From the NCBI GenBank assembly GCA_046346665.1, contig JAXMHQ010000006.1, positions 1 through 64,000 on the forward strand: 64,000 nucleotides of DNA, given 5' to 3'. The notes below the pieces were generated by a model. It did no database searches. It had not been told where the DNA came from and worked only from the letters and a program-made list of their open reading frames with translations. The stretch's first letter is position 1. The number at the start of each line of letters is the position of its first letter. This document shows, piece after piece, positions 1-9,119 of the stretch. The translations under genes were made by a program, and so were the position numbers. The stretch comes from JAXMHQ01 sp046346665. GTDB taxonomy: Bacteria; Verrucomicrobiota; Verrucomicrobiia; Limisphaerales; JAXMHQ01.

Positions 1-1
1 G

Positions 2-763
2 GCGGTCTACGCGCGCGCGGCGCGCCGGAAGAACCTGCGCATCCGCGGGCTCCAGATGCATATCGGGTCGCAGATCACCGAGACGGCGCCCTTTGAAGCC
101 GCGGTGCGCAAGGTGCTGCCGCTACTCGAACGGCTGCGCGCCCGCCATCCCATCGAGTTCCTAAGCCTCGGCGGCGGACTGGGCATCGTTTACAATCCGG
201 CGCTGGCGAGCGGTTCCGGCGACTGGTGGAACACGCGGGCCGCCCGCGGGATCCTGACGCCCCGCAGCTACGCCGAACGGCTGTTGCCCCTGCTGCGCCC
301 GCTCGGGCTCCGGATTCTCATCGAGCCCGGACGCTTCATCAGCGGCAATGCCGGCATCCTCGTCACCCGCGTCGAATACCGGAAACAAACCGGCCGCAAG
401 AATTTCCTCATCGTCGACGCGGCCATGAACGACCTGATCCGCCCGGCGTTTTACGAGGCATATCACGAGATCGTCCCGCTCACCCGTTCGCGCGGGCCGG
501 GCGTGTCGACCGATGTGGTCGGGCCGATTTGCGAGTCGGGCGATTATTTCTGCAAGGACCGCAAGTTGCCGCGGCTGGGGCAGGGTGATTACCTGGCGCT
601 GCTCAGCGCCGGGGCTTATGGGTTCGTGATGGCTTCCAATTACAACACGCGCCCGATGGCCGCCGAAGTCCTCGTGCACGGCCGACGCGCCGCCGTGGTC
701 CGCAAACGCCAGCCGGTCGAATCCCTCTGGTCCGGCGAACCGGTCGCTGGATGGTTGAAGTGA
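2..763 (+). CDS. lysA: Diaminopimelate decarboxylase, 3' part (start outside window)
   Basis: PLP-dependent decarboxylase that converts meso-diaminopimelate to L-lysine, the last step of lysine synthesis, in the cytoplasm. The visible 253 residues run in frame from the window edge, so the N-terminal part with the PLP lysine is missing. Family motifs seen: HIGSQ (visible residues 20-24), the glycine loop LGGGLG (about 56-61) for PLP phosphate, EPGR (108-111), and CESGD (177-181) containing the cysteine that binds substrate from the partner subunit. The C-terminal stretch YGFVMASNYNTRP is typical of LysA rather than of ornithine or carboxynorspermidine decarboxylases. The call is safe. What lies upstream is unknown. 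Confidence 0.95.
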   Translation, partial: AVYARAARRKNLRIRGLQMHIGSQITETAPFEAAVRKVLPLLERLRARHPIEFLSLGGGLGIVYNPALASGSGDWWNTRAARGILTPRSYAERLLPLLRPLGLRILIEPGRFISGNAGILVTRVEYRKQTGRKNFLIVDAAMNDLIRPAFYEAYHEIVPLTRSRGPGVSTDVVGPICESGDYFCKDRKLPRLGQGDYLALLSAGAYGFVMASNYNTRPMAAEVLVHGRRAAVVRKRQPVESLWSGEPVAGWLK

Positions 764-801
764 CAGGAGGAGCTGAGAAGGGACATTTTTTACAGGGAGC
801 C

Positions 802-844
802 GCAGAGATAGCAGAGTAAGGCTGCAATTCTCTGCTCTCTCTGC
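802..844. repeat. Word-type hairpin (GCAGAG arms) in the lysA-FIST gap
   Basis: The arm GCAGAGATAGCAGAG (802-816) is answered by CTCTGCTCTCTCTGC (830-844). A hairpin of the same words is found at 61332-61378. The rest of 764-945 holds no gene I can support. Confidence 0.6.
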
Positions 845-945
845 GTCCTCCTGTTCAAAATCCTGCTTTTGTCCTTTTGCAGGACTCCGTGTGCCCGAAT
901 CCGGGTTGATTTCCGGTGTTGCGCCGGTAACTTGCCGATGAACAC

Positions 946-2133
946 ATGAACGAGTTTTCCGCAGCGGCGCATTGGGCGCGTGGATACGACGAAGCCGGCC
1001 TTCAACAATGGGCCTCGCAGTTACGGCAGCGTCTCGCCGGGCCTGTGTCGCTCGGTCTTGTCTTCATTTCCCCGAAGCTGTTCCCGCACGCGCGGCAGAT
1101 TCTGGAGATCCTCCGCGTGCATGCCCAGATCCCGCTGCTCGCCGGGTGTTCCAGCCAGGGATTGATCGCCGGGCAACAGGAGCTGGAACAGGACGGCGGG
1201 TTCACCGCGGCTTTGTATTCGCTCCCTGGCGCCCAACTCGAAGGGTTCCACCTGGTGCAGGAACAGGTCGAGGAGGCGAACGGGGGCGCCTACTGGCATC
1301 TTGAAACCGGGATCGAACCCTCCCAGGTCAACGGCTGGCTCGCCTTCGCCGAACCGCTCCGCTTCGAGGCGGAATCGTGGCTCCGTTCCTGGAACACCGC
1401 CTACCCCGGCCAGCCCGTTCTCGGCGGACTCGCCAGCGGCGACGCCGGCGAAGCGAAAATGCAGGTCTACCTCAACGGCGATGTCTTCGAAGAAGGCGTT
1501 GTGGCCGTTTCCGTCGGCGGCGCTGTCCGGCTCGCCGGCGTCATTTCCCAGGGCTGCACGCCCATCGGCGAAACCTGGACCCTCACCCGCGTCGACCAGC
1601 ACATCATCCACGAAATCGGCAATCGCCCCGCTTACGAGGTCCTGGTGGAGACGTTCAAAAATCTGCCCGCGGAACAACAGCGAAAGGCGCAGGGCAACCT
1701 CTTCATCGGGCTGGTCGTGAACGAATACCTGGAGGATTTTCATCGGGGCGACTTTCTCATCCGCAACCTGCTCGGGGCCGATCCGCGAACGGGAAGCCTT
1801 GCGGTAAATGCGCTGCCGCGCGCGGGCCAGACGGTGCAGTTCCAGCGGCGCGACGCCGCCGCGGCCACGGAGGACATGACCGAGCTGCTGGGGCGGGCAC
1901 GGAAGGAGCTCGGGGCCGTCCCGATTTACGGGGCCTGCCTCTGCTGCTGCAACGGGCGCGGGCGCGGCTTGTTCGGCCAGCCCAATCACGACGCCGAACT
2001 CGTCCAGCAGCAGCTCGGCCCGATCGGCCTCGCCGGATTTTTCTGCAACGGCGAAATCGGCCCGATCGGCGAAAGGAACTTCCTGCACGGCTTCACCGCG
2101 TCGCTCGCGTTGTTCGTGGGGAAGAAGGGTTGA
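946..2133 (+). CDS. FIST-domain (FIST_N + FIST_C) sensory protein
   Basis: 395 residues covering both halves of the FIST family, which is thought to be a ligand-binding sensory input module, possibly for amino acids. No output domain is attached, so this is a stand-alone soluble FIST protein. In the N-terminal half, GCSSQGLIAG (about residues 67-76) matches the family's conserved GCST/GxI segment. The C-terminal half ends with the typical pattern YGACLCCCNGRG...GFFCNGEIGPIG...HGFTASLALF. The ATG at 946 is used because alignment-like similarity begins a few residues later. There is no signal peptide. The upstream neighbour is lysA on the same strand after a 182-bp repeat-bearing gap. The downstream gene is convergent, so it is probably monocistronic. 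No partner kinase or cyclase is present in the window, so the function stays unknown. Confidence 0.85.
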   Translation: MNEFSAAAHWARGYDEAGLQQWASQLRQRLAGPVSLGLVFISPKLFPHARQILEILRVHAQIPLLAGCSSQGLIAGQQELEQDGGFTAALYSLPGAQLEGFHLVQEQVEEANGGAYWHLETGIEPSQVNGWLAFAEPLRFEAESWLRSWNTAYPGQPVLGGLASGDAGEAKMQVYLNGDVFEEGVVAVSVGGAVRLAGVISQGCTPIGETWTLTRVDQHIIHEIGNRPAYEVLVETFKNLPAEQQRKAQGNLFIGLVVNEYLEDFHRGDFLIRNLLGADPRTGSLAVNALPRAGQTVQFQRRDAAAATEDMTELLGRARKELGAVPIYGACLCCCNGRGRGLFGQPNHDAELVQQQLGPIGLAGFFCNGEIGPIGERNFLHGFTASLALFVGKKG

Positions 2134-2252
2134 CTGCTGTTCCCGTGGAAGTCGATGTAAGGAGACTCTGACTTCGATTGGATGGTGGGGCGGGATGTTT
2201 GAGACTCGTTACCTCGTCTGCTACGGAGGGGAACGCGATCTAACGATCGCGG

Positions 2253-3596
2253 CTACGAGGCTCTCTTCCCAAACTCCCGCTCCAACGGAATTCGGGTGAT
2301 CACCACAAATCCCGGAATTGTCGCGAGCAGCACCCAAAGGAAAAACCATCGGTAGCCGAGCTGTTCCTGCAGCCAGCCGCTCCACATGCCGGGCAGCATC
2401 AATCCCAGCGCCATGACTCCCGTGCACAGCGCGTACGTCGCTGTCGAATGCCGGCCGCGCGCGATGTGGATCATGTAGAGCATGTAAGCCGTGAACCCGA
2501 ATCCGTATCCGAACTGTTCCAGCGCCACGCAGCAGCCGATCGTTTGAAGGCTCTCCGGCTGCGCCCACGACAGGTAAAGAAACACCGCGTCGGGCACATG
2601 CATGGCCAGCGCCATCGGCCACAGCCACGACTTCAATCCGGACCGCGACACAACATAGCCGCCGAGCAAACCGCCGCAGACCAGCGCCGCGACGCCCGCG
2701 GTGCCGTAGACCAGGCCGAAGGATTCGTTGGACAATCCGAGTCCGCCGGCGGCGCGCGTGTCGATCAGGAACGGCTGGACCATTTTCAGCAATTGCGCTT
2801 CGGCGAACCGGTAGAGCAGCAGGAACGACAGGATGGCGGGCAGGCCCGGTTTGTGGAACAGGTGCGTGAGGGCTTCGAGAAATTCTTTGGCGTTCGGACC
2901 GCCCCGGCCGGGCTGATCCGACTCGGGCCGCGGCAGGCGCCGGGAATGATACAGGCCCAGCCCAAACGCCACGGCGGCGGCGATCAGGAACGTGACGCTC
3001 CATGCCGCGGCAAAACTGCCGGTCCAGGATTTCAGCCGCCCCGCCAGCGCCACCAGTCCGCCTTGCGCGGCGATTTTGGCCAGGTTGAACCCGGTGTTGC
3101 GCACCCCCGAAAAAAAGGACTGGCGCCGCTCGTCCAGGGCCAGGATGTAAAATCCATCCGCGGCGATGTCGTGTGTGGCCGAGGCGGCCGCGGTCAGCCA
3201 GAACAACGCGAGCGTCAACTGGACGAACCACGGCGTGGGGATCGTGAGCGCCACCGCGGCGAAGCCCGCGCTGACCAGGAATTCCGCGATCCAGATCCAA
3301 TCGCGCCGTTTGCCGATCACGTCCACCAGCGGACTCCAGAGCGGTTTGAGCACCCAGGGGAGGTAGAGCCAGCTCGTGTAAAAGGCCGCGGCGGCGTTGG
3401 AGAGGCCTAGATTTTTGTAAACGACGAGCGACACCGACGCCACGAGCACGTTGGGCAGGCCCTGGAAAAAATACAGCGTGGGAATCCAGGCCCACGGCGA
3501 ACCCGCCGGTTTGGCGGGACCGTGATCGCGGGCAACAGCGGATGGCGGCACGCGGATGTTTAGCGTCAAACCGGGGCGCGGGGCAAGTTCGTACAC
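2253..3596 (-). CDS. MFS transporter, AmpG/PAT-like permease
   Basis: 447 residues with about 12 hydrophobic segments, an inner-membrane major facilitator protein. The N-terminal region PWAWIPTLYFFQGLPNV followed by YKNLGLSNAAAAFYTSW and a KPLWSPLVD loop resembles AmpG-type (PAT family) permeases, which import muropeptides, and close Bacteroidota/Verrucomicrobiota paralogues of unknown substrate. The listed start is a GTG. Conservation begins about 35 residues in, so a later start is possible. The TAG stop is the first codon of a repeat (TAGCCGCGATCG..., continuing to about 2233). Neighbouring genes do not fix the substrate. AmpG itself is not certain because sugar-linked relatives look alike. 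Confidence 0.75.
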   Translation of the reverse strand: MYELAPRPGLTLNIRVPPSAVARDHGPAKPAGSPWAWIPTLYFFQGLPNVLVASVSLVVYKNLGLSNAAAAFYTSWLYLPWVLKPLWSPLVDVIGKRRDWIWIAEFLVSAGFAAVALTIPTPWFVQLTLALFWLTAAASATHDIAADGFYILALDERRQSFFSGVRNTGFNLAKIAAQGGLVALAGRLKSWTGSFAAAWSVTFLIAAAVAFGLGLYHSRRLPRPESDQPGRGGPNAKEFLEALTHLFHKPGLPAILSFLLLYRFAEAQLLKMVQPFLIDTRAAGGLGLSNESFGLVYGTAGVAALVCGGLLGGYVVSRSGLKSWLWPMALAMHVPDAVFLYLSWAQPESLQTIGCCVALEQFGYGFGFTAYMLYMIHIARGRHSTATYALCTGVMALGLMLPGMWSGWLQEQLGYRWFFLWVLLATIPGFVVITRIPLEREFGKRAS

Positions 3597-3597
3597 C

Positions 3598-3667
3598 GGG
3601 AGGGCCGGCGTCCCCGCCGGCCCAAGCAGGCATTCAGATGGGGACGCCGGGGACGGCGTCCCTCCCG
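3598..3667. repeat. GGGAGGG-ended palindromic repeat, copy E
   Basis: About 70 bp with ends GGGAGGG / CCCTCCC. The interior is a GC-rich hairpin with the centre GCAGGCATTCAGATGGGGAC. A nearly identical copy in the same orientation lies at 8597-8664. The pair brackets the 1586-residue gene, and this copy ends 5 bp from its stop codon. Confidence 0.85.
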
Positions 3668-3671
3668 ATGA

Positions 3672-6600
3672 TTATTGTTCCTCGACGCGGTAGTAGCGCA
3701 TCGGAGGCGTGACGGGCACCGGATCGGTGAGTTGAAGGAAACCGGCGGTGGGCGGGTTGGTGAGGATCGCCTGCCAATCGAGCAGGTTGGTTGACGAACG
3801 CAGCACGATGTGGCCGTGCCCGGTCAGGCCGCCGACCTGGAGCAGGAACTGGCCGCCGGTGACGCTTGAAGAAACGATCGTGAGCGGACCGGCAGAAATG
3901 TCGGATCCTTCCGAACCGCGGTAGGAACGGATGGACGAGGAGCCGGCGTAGTAGTCGATGAAATCCAGTGTGCCGACCATGGGATCGTGGATGAGAATGG
4001 GCTGCCAGTGGACAAGGTCGGGGGAGGCTTCGATGAGGACGGTGCCGGCGCCGGCGAGATTGATCAGTCGCAGCGGCATGCCGCTGGCGGGGTTTTGTGA
4101 GACGGAGACGGAAGGATCGAACTGGAGCGGCAGCCGTGAGACATTGACGTTCGCGGTCGCGGTGGTGACGGAGCCGAGGGAATTGGTGACGATGCAGCGG
4201 TAGGATCCGGCGGCGGTGATGGGAATGTTATTGAGGTAGAGCAGGGCGTTTGTGGCTGCGACGATATTGGTGCCGTTGAACTGCCATTGGTAGGTCAGGA
4301 GTGAATTTCCGACCACGCCGGCGTTCAGGATCGGGCTGTTACCCGCGAGGACCGACTGGCTTTGCGGGGCGAGCACGCGCACCGGCGCGCCGCTGCCGAC
4401 GAGGGCGAGGTCATGGTTATCGCCACACGAGATGGCGATCACGTTAGTCGCAGAGGAGGGTATGTTGGTGAGACCATGGGAGAAAAGGTCTCCGTAGCCA
4501 ACCAGTGAACCGTCGCTTTTCAACAGCAGACTATGGTAATTCCCACCTGCAATCGCAACCACGTTCGACACCGAGCCTGGGATTTTCTCCCAATCGTCAA
4601 TCACATTGCCCCAAGCCACGACGGTCCCGTCATTGCGAAGAGCTAAATCGTGCCAGGAGCCGGCAGCTATAGCCACGATGTTGCTTAGTCCGGGGGGAAT
4701 ATTGGTTTGGTTATTCCCGGGATTTCCCCATGCGGCGAGGGTGCCGTCCTGGCGAAGCGCCATGAAATGATAGTTTCCCGCGGCAATAGCAATGATGTTG
4801 GATAATCCTGGGGGTGGATTTGTCTGGCCATAGGAATTGTCTCCCCACGCGGACAAAGTTCCATCCGCCTTCAAGGCAAGTCCACCGTTGAAGCCCATAG
4901 CTATTCCCACGACATTGCTAAGCCCGCCCGGTGCGGTGAATCCTGCGCTGGACAAGGTGCCATTTCCATTCAGCGCCAGCGCCCTGACTCCCCCTTTGCT
5001 GGATAGACTTAACACGTTTGTAGGTGGAGGTGAAAATGGCCCCGGTGCATAAGTGCCCCACTGAAGCAAAGCGCCGCTGCTGTCGGCAGCCAGACTGCAC
5101 ATATCACCTGCGGCGAACACGGTTACATTGGACAGGCTCAAAGGGACGTTGCACTCGCCGTGCTGATTACCCCCCCAGGCCACCAGGGCCGTAGAGCCCA
5201 GGACGAGCACGGCATTCGAGCTAACCGCGGTCCCCCAGGCATTGCTTACCAAAACGGTATAAATGCCCGCCTGATTGGTGCGGAGTCCAGTAAGTAGCAG
5301 ACAGGGATTGACTTCACCCGGCAACGGATACCCATTGAAATTCCATTGATACGAAAGCGGATCCGATCCACGAGCCAGGACGCGGAATTCAACCGCCCCC
5401 GTCAAGGCGGCCTGCTGACTGGCCGGATGGGTGAGAATCACGGGTGGCGACGAGGTTACCGTTAAGGAGAAGTTTACATTGGTCGAACCATACAAGTTTG
5501 TCACCAGGACGGAATAGATACCCGAATCGGAGCTTTGAAGGTTGGAGAGCGACAGCCACGTCGAAACGCTGTTCGTTTGTTGCAAGAGGGTGGTTCCCCT
5601 GAGGCTCCACTCACAGTAAAGCGGCGGAGTGCCGCCGATACTCTGGATGAACGTCACATTGGTGCCCCCCGGCAATACCTGGTCGGGTGGTGCGACCGCA
5701 AGTGGCTTTGTCGCTCCAGGGGTATAGGTTACCTCATCCACAAAATTTGTTCCGGGCCCCGAACCTATGAAATCCCAGACCAGGTAATGCTCTCCGGCCG
5801 GGACAAAGCCGGTCACGTGTGTCCAGTCTGAACCCGAGTTCCTGAGTGATATACTGGTCACGATCGAGCTTGGGAGAAGTCCGCTCCAATCGATACCGAA
5901 AAAGGCCGAGGTGTCCAAGGACCAAGGGCCTGTAAGACGCCACCAAAACTCCACCGTGCCGGGGCCAATAACCGGCGCTGTCAATAAATTCTCACTCCAG
6001 GTCCCGTTCACGACACAGTTTGCCGCCGCGAATCCATCATGGGCAAAGCTTGTTTCCGGAAGCCACGGGCCGCTGACACTCCAGACAAGATTCGTGGCAT
6101 TCAAAGCCGTCGGGAGGTCCACCAGGTTCAGCCACGCGTTGGAACTGACGGTGCTGCCATAGGGATTTGTGATGACGACATCATAAGGCCCGGCATTGCC
6201 CGCCTGGGCGTTGGTGACGACCAGGGTGGCATTCGTGGCTGCCGGGAGGTTCGTTTGATTGAGCTGCCACTGATAACCAATGGGCGGCGCGGTTGGGGCG
6301 AGGCCCACCGAGAGCGTGGCGCCGGAACCCTGCCCGGCGGGGGTGTTGGTTGGCTGAACCAGGATCACCGGCGGGCCCGCGATGACGACCAGGTTTGCGT
6401 TTGAACTCAGCACAAACCCCATGCCATTCGTCACAGCCAGTCGATATACACCGCTATCCGCCGCCTGCAGGTTCGTGAGGGAAAGCGTCAGGCTGGTCGC
6501 CCCGGGGATGTCGATGCCGTCTTTTTGCCATTGGAATACGTGAGGCGGCGGCGCCACGGCGCCAGCACTCAGGGTGATCGAAGATCTCCCAAACATGACA

Positions 6601-8432
6601 CGGCCCGTCGGCTGCCGGACGATACAAGGTGATCCATCCCCGACAATGGCCAGGCTGTGGAAATCCCCACAGGCAATCGCGATCACGTTGCTCAGGCCCA
6701 CCTGGTAAAGGGGACCCGAAATCCCAGTGGTTGCCCATTCCACGACGAGCCCCTCGCTGGTAAGTGCCAGCGCATGCTGGTAGGCCGCGGCGATGGCCAC
6801 CACGTTGGACAATGTTGGGACCAAAGGAGCCGTGTAGGTTGCCGCGAATCCGTTGAGTGTGCCGTCGGAGCGCAAAACAAGCGAATAATCATCCCCGGCG
6901 GCAATCGCGACCCCATCAGTCAGCACTGGCGTTTGAGAGGCGAGCACATTCCCCCAGGCAACCACGCTGCCGTTCTCGCGGAGCGCCAGTGAGTGGTTGA
7001 GTCCTTCGGCCACGGCCACCACGTTGCTCAGCCCCGCCGGCACCTTTGTCAGGCCAGTGAACAGCCCATAGGTGTTCACTCCCCATGAAAACACCGTACC
7101 GTCATTCCGCAAAACGGAATAGAAGCCATGGGAACTCGTCGCTGCCGCGACCACATTTGACAGGGAAGGAACGATGTTCGTGTCCGTCGATATTCCCCAT
7201 CCTGCAACGGTCCCGTCGTTGCGGATGGCCAGGCTCAAGTTCGAAGAGGCGGCGAGGCTGACGATGTTAGTCAAGCCGGCGGGCATGTTGGTTTGCCCCA
7301 GGCTGTTGTCGCCCCAAACGGCTACCGTGCCGTCCTTGAGAATCGCCAGGCTGTCAGAACTGCTTGCCGTGATCGCGGCCGCATTGGTCAAAAGGTTCGG
7401 CACGATTGTTTGGTTCCATCTGGAAACTCCCCATGAAGCCACGACAGGTCGATAAGAGGGCAGCGCCGCCGGCGAGCTGTACACCTGAGAGTCAGATCCA
7501 ACCGTCAACCAGGCCCCGCCATTTGCCGCCCCGACGGTGTAGCTGTAGGTTCTATTGTTTGGGACATTGTTGGAGACCCAGGTGGTTCCATAGTTCGTCG
7601 ATGAATACAGTGTGCTTTTCGCACTGAGGAGGAGCGTGTAAGGATTTCCCGCCCCGGCCAGGTAGGAGGATGAGGTGGAGGGGGTGGCATTGGTAATCCA
7701 GGAGTTACCCGCGTTTGTCGTGAGGACCAGGACGCCGCTTGTGGATAGAACAGCCAGGGTTTGCCCGTCCTTCGATCCCGCCACATACCTGTAGGTAAGC
7801 ACCGGCGTATTCGTCACCTGGTACCAATTGTTGCCATAGTCCGATGAGAGATACACCTGCTGTGCCCCGGAAATGCTGGCGGCGGCAAGCCACTGGCCTG
7901 AATCCGAAGCGACTACGGAACGCCACAATCCCGAGGAAAGCCGCGATTGCCAGGACGCACCCGCGTCGGTGGACACATAGACAGTGGATGAACTCGTGCC
8001 GGCAATGAGGACGCTTCCGTCTCCAGACGAAGCGAGGGAGCTGAACGTCGCAGCCGGGGAGCCGAGATTTGTCCAGGTCACCCCTCCGTCGGTGGACCGA
8101 ATGACAGCGGAGGCGCTCGCTGCTACCAGGTTTACACCGTCAGAAGAAATCGCAGCCGAGTACAAATAGCCGATACCCAGGTTTGTGGTGCTCCAGGTCA
8201 TCCCGGCATCTCTGGATATCGTCATCATTGCTGAGGAGACCACGGCAATCGCTGTCTGGCCATCGGCAGAAATACCCAGGTAACGGGCTCCCGTCGGTGC
8301 GGGTGTCTGCAGCCAGTTCTGACCGGTAGCCGTCAGAGCGCCCGCCAGGAACATAAGACCCGCTCCCGCCAGGCTCGCGATCGACAAGCACCACCGCCGG
8401 AACTGAGGCTGAGATGGTGTCCTGGATTTCAT
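3672..8432 (-). CDS. Giant secreted protein with BNR-like, RCC1 and Ig-like repeats
   Basis: 1586 residues. A Sec signal peptide (basic start, hydrophobic core about residues 15-38, AxA-like end near TATGQN) shows export. Residues about 45-330 are BNR/YCF48-like beta-propeller repeats ('S.DGG.TW', 'SSTNYGTTW'). Two RCC1-like blocks follow, with repeating 'V.AWG.N..GQTN.P.GLSNVVAIAAG...SLAL..DGT' units at about 335-600 and 1110-1370. They are interleaved with at least five Ig-like domains of the type 'YQW...G..LPGA....L.L.N.Q..D.G.Y...VTN..G', and a segment near 800-920 resembles a jelly-roll/MAM-like module. The C-terminus ends PMRYYRVEEQ, common in verrucomicrobial exported repeat proteins. 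It is probably a surface or extracellular binding protein, ligand unknown. It has its own upstream gap and no operon partners. It is bracketed by two direct 70-bp repeats. Confidence 0.85.
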   Translation of the reverse strand: MKSRTPSQPQFRRWCLSIASLAGAGLMFLAGALTATGQNWLQTPAPTGARYLGISADGQTAIAVVSSAMMTISRDAGMTWSTTNLGIGYLYSAAISSDGVNLVAASASAVIRSTDGGVTWTNLGSPAATFSSLASSGDGSVLIAGTSSSTVYVSTDAGASWQSRLSSGLWRSVVASDSGQWLAAASISGAQQVYLSSDYGNNWYQVTNTPVLTYRYVAGSKDGQTLAVLSTSGVLVLTTNAGNSWITNATPSTSSSYLAGAGNPYTLLLSAKSTLYSSTNYGTTWVSNNVPNNRTYSYTVGAANGGAWLTVGSDSQVYSSPAALPSYRPVVASWGVSRWNQTIVPNLLTNAAAITASSSDSLAILKDGTVAVWGDNSLGQTNMPAGLTNIVSLAASSNLSLAIRNDGTVAGWGISTDTNIVPSLSNVVAAATSSHGFYSVLRNDGTVFSWGVNTYGLFTGLTKVPAGLSNVVAVAEGLNHSLALRENGSVVAWGNVLASQTPVLTDGVAIAAGDDYSLVLRSDGTLNGFAATYTAPLVPTLSNVVAIAAAYQHALALTSEGLVVEWATTGISGPLYQVGLSNVIAIACGDFHSLAIVGDGSPCIVRQPTGRVMFGRSSITLSAGAVAPPPHVFQWQKDGIDIPGATSLTLSLTNLQAADSGVYRLAVTNGMGFVLSSNANLVVIAGPPVILVQPTNTPAGQGSGATLSVGLAPTAPPIGYQWQLNQTNLPAATNATLVVTNAQAGNAGPYDVVITNPYGSTVSSNAWLNLVDLPTALNATNLVWSVSGPWLPETSFAHDGFAAANCVVNGTWSENLLTAPVIGPGTVEFWWRLTGPWSLDTSAFFGIDWSGLLPSSIVTSISLRNSGSDWTHVTGFVPAGEHYLVWDFIGSGPGTNFVDEVTYTPGATKPLAVAPPDQVLPGGTNVTFIQSIGGTPPLYCEWSLRGTTLLQQTNSVSTWLSLSNLQSSDSGIYSVLVTNLYGSTNVNFSLTVTSSPPVILTHPASQQAALTGAVEFRVLARGSDPLSYQWNFNGYPLPGEVNPCLLLTGLRTNQAGIYTVLVSNAWGTAVSSNAVLVLGSTALVAWGGNQHGECNVPLSLSNVTVFAAGDMCSLAADSSGALLQWGTYAPGPFSPPPTNVLSLSSKGGVRALALNGNGTLSSAGFTAPGGLSNVVGIAMGFNGGLALKADGTLSAWGDNSYGQTNPPPGLSNIIAIAAGNYHFMALRQDGTLAAWGNPGNNQTNIPPGLSNIVAIAAGSWHDLALRNDGTVVAWGNVIDDWEKIPGSVSNVVAIAGGNYHSLLLKSDGSLVGYGDLFSHGLTNIPSSATNVIAISCGDNHDLALVGSGAPVRVLAPQSQSVLAGNSPILNAGVVGNSLLTYQWQFNGTNIVAATNALLYLNNIPITAAGSYRCIVTNSLGSVTTATANVNVSRLPLQFDPSVSVSQNPASGMPLRLINLAGAGTVLIEASPDLVHWQPILIHDPMVGTLDFIDYYAGSSSIRSYRGSEGSDISAGPLTIVSSSVTGGQFLLQVGGLTGHGHIVLRSSTNLLDWQAILTNPPTAGFLQLTDPVPVTPPMRYYRVEEQ

Positions 8433-8596
8433 GAAAGGTGATTATTTGGAGGTTCGAATGATTCTCCGGCTGCAATCCTCTGAGAACTGGATTGTGATTA
8501 CATCCTTGGTTTAACGGACGCAATTCAACTTGGGATCAAGTAGCAGACATTCTAATCTGGGTAAAGCTCAAACCACCCCGGCGCATACGTCACATC

Positions 8597-8664
8597 GGGA
8601 AGGCCGGCGTTCCCGCCAGCCCAAACAGGCATTCAGATGGGGACGCCGGGACGGCGTCCCTCCC
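8597..8664. repeat. GGGAGGG-ended palindromic repeat, copy F
   Basis: Second copy of the element at 3598-3667 in the same orientation, with a handful of substitutions and one missing base. It lies 165 bp upstream of the giant gene's start codon and just downstream of the zincin gene. The remainder of 8433-8672 shows no gene. Confidence 0.85.
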
Positions 8665-8672
8665 GGGGGGGG

Positions 8673-9104
8673 TTACTCCAATCCGCGGTCGGTCAAGTCG
8701 TCTTCGCCCAGACCCAGGTAATGTCCTAACTCATGCAGCAGCGTTGTCGCCACTTCCTCGCAGAAAATCTCCTCGTCGTTCTCCGCGAAATCCAAAATGT
8801 TTTCGAGGAATAAAATGATCTGGGACGGCATCGGCACCATCTCCTCGTCCGCATAGTCCGGACCCACAAACAACCCCAGCGTGTCGGGAGCGACGCCGTC
8901 TTCCACCAGCCCCGCGTTCGGGACCGGCTCAAACGTGATCGGCAGCTTCCCCGCCTTTTCCCGCAACGGCGCCGGCAAGGCGGCGAGGGTGGATTCCACC
9001 TCTTCCGTTGCCAGCGAGACCAGATGACTCCAATTGGGTTGCAAGTTACAGGTTACAAGTTGCAGGTTGGTGGGGAAGCGCCGCCAGGAACTTGCAACCT
9101 GCAA
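8673..9104 (-). CDS. Zincin-like metallopeptidase (DUF1025/MMP-like domain), start uncertain
   Basis: Small predicted zinc protease. HELGHYLGLGEDDL near the C-terminus matches the HExxHxxGxxE zinc-binding signature of the bacterial 'MMP-like' family (PF06262), whose members are about 110-140 residues with the motif near the end, as here. The family has no firmly known substrate. The frame opens with a TTG inside the GCAACCT repeat (9037-9119), so the first 25 or so residues are repeat-encoded. Similarity starts at about LVSLATEEVESTLAALP. No ATG precedes that point, so translation must begin at a non-ATG codon (TTG in the repeat or CTG/GTC just after). This suggests that the repeat replaced the original start. 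The downstream gap carries repeat copy F. Confidence 0.7.
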   Translation of the reverse strand: MQVASSWRRFPTNLQLVTCNLQPNWSHLVSLATEEVESTLAALPAPLREKAGKLPITFEPVPNAGLVEDGVAPDTLGLFVGPDYADEEMVPMPSQIILFLENILDFAENDEEIFCEEVATTLLHELGHYLGLGEDDLTDRGLE

Positions 9105-9119
9105 CCTGCAACTTGCAAC
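9037..9119. repeat. GCAACCT word hairpin between zincin gene and ileS
   Basis: The left arm has repeats of GTTGCAAG/GTTACAG/GTTGCAG (9037-9070). The right arm has repeats of CTTGCAACCTGCAACCTG (9091-9119). It abuts the ileS stop codon (9120) and supplies the 5' end of the zincin frame. It belongs to the same word family as the arrays at 10218-10249, 27129-27161 and 36045-36072. Confidence 0.85.

Noticed and set aside
8440..8480. tRNA-like TTCGAAT segment
   Set aside because: No cloverleaf stems can be made around it.
9037..9119. Direct-repeat origin-like iterons
   Set aside because: The words form two complementary arms and recur inside coding sequences; no DnaA boxes or dnaA/repA gene nearby.
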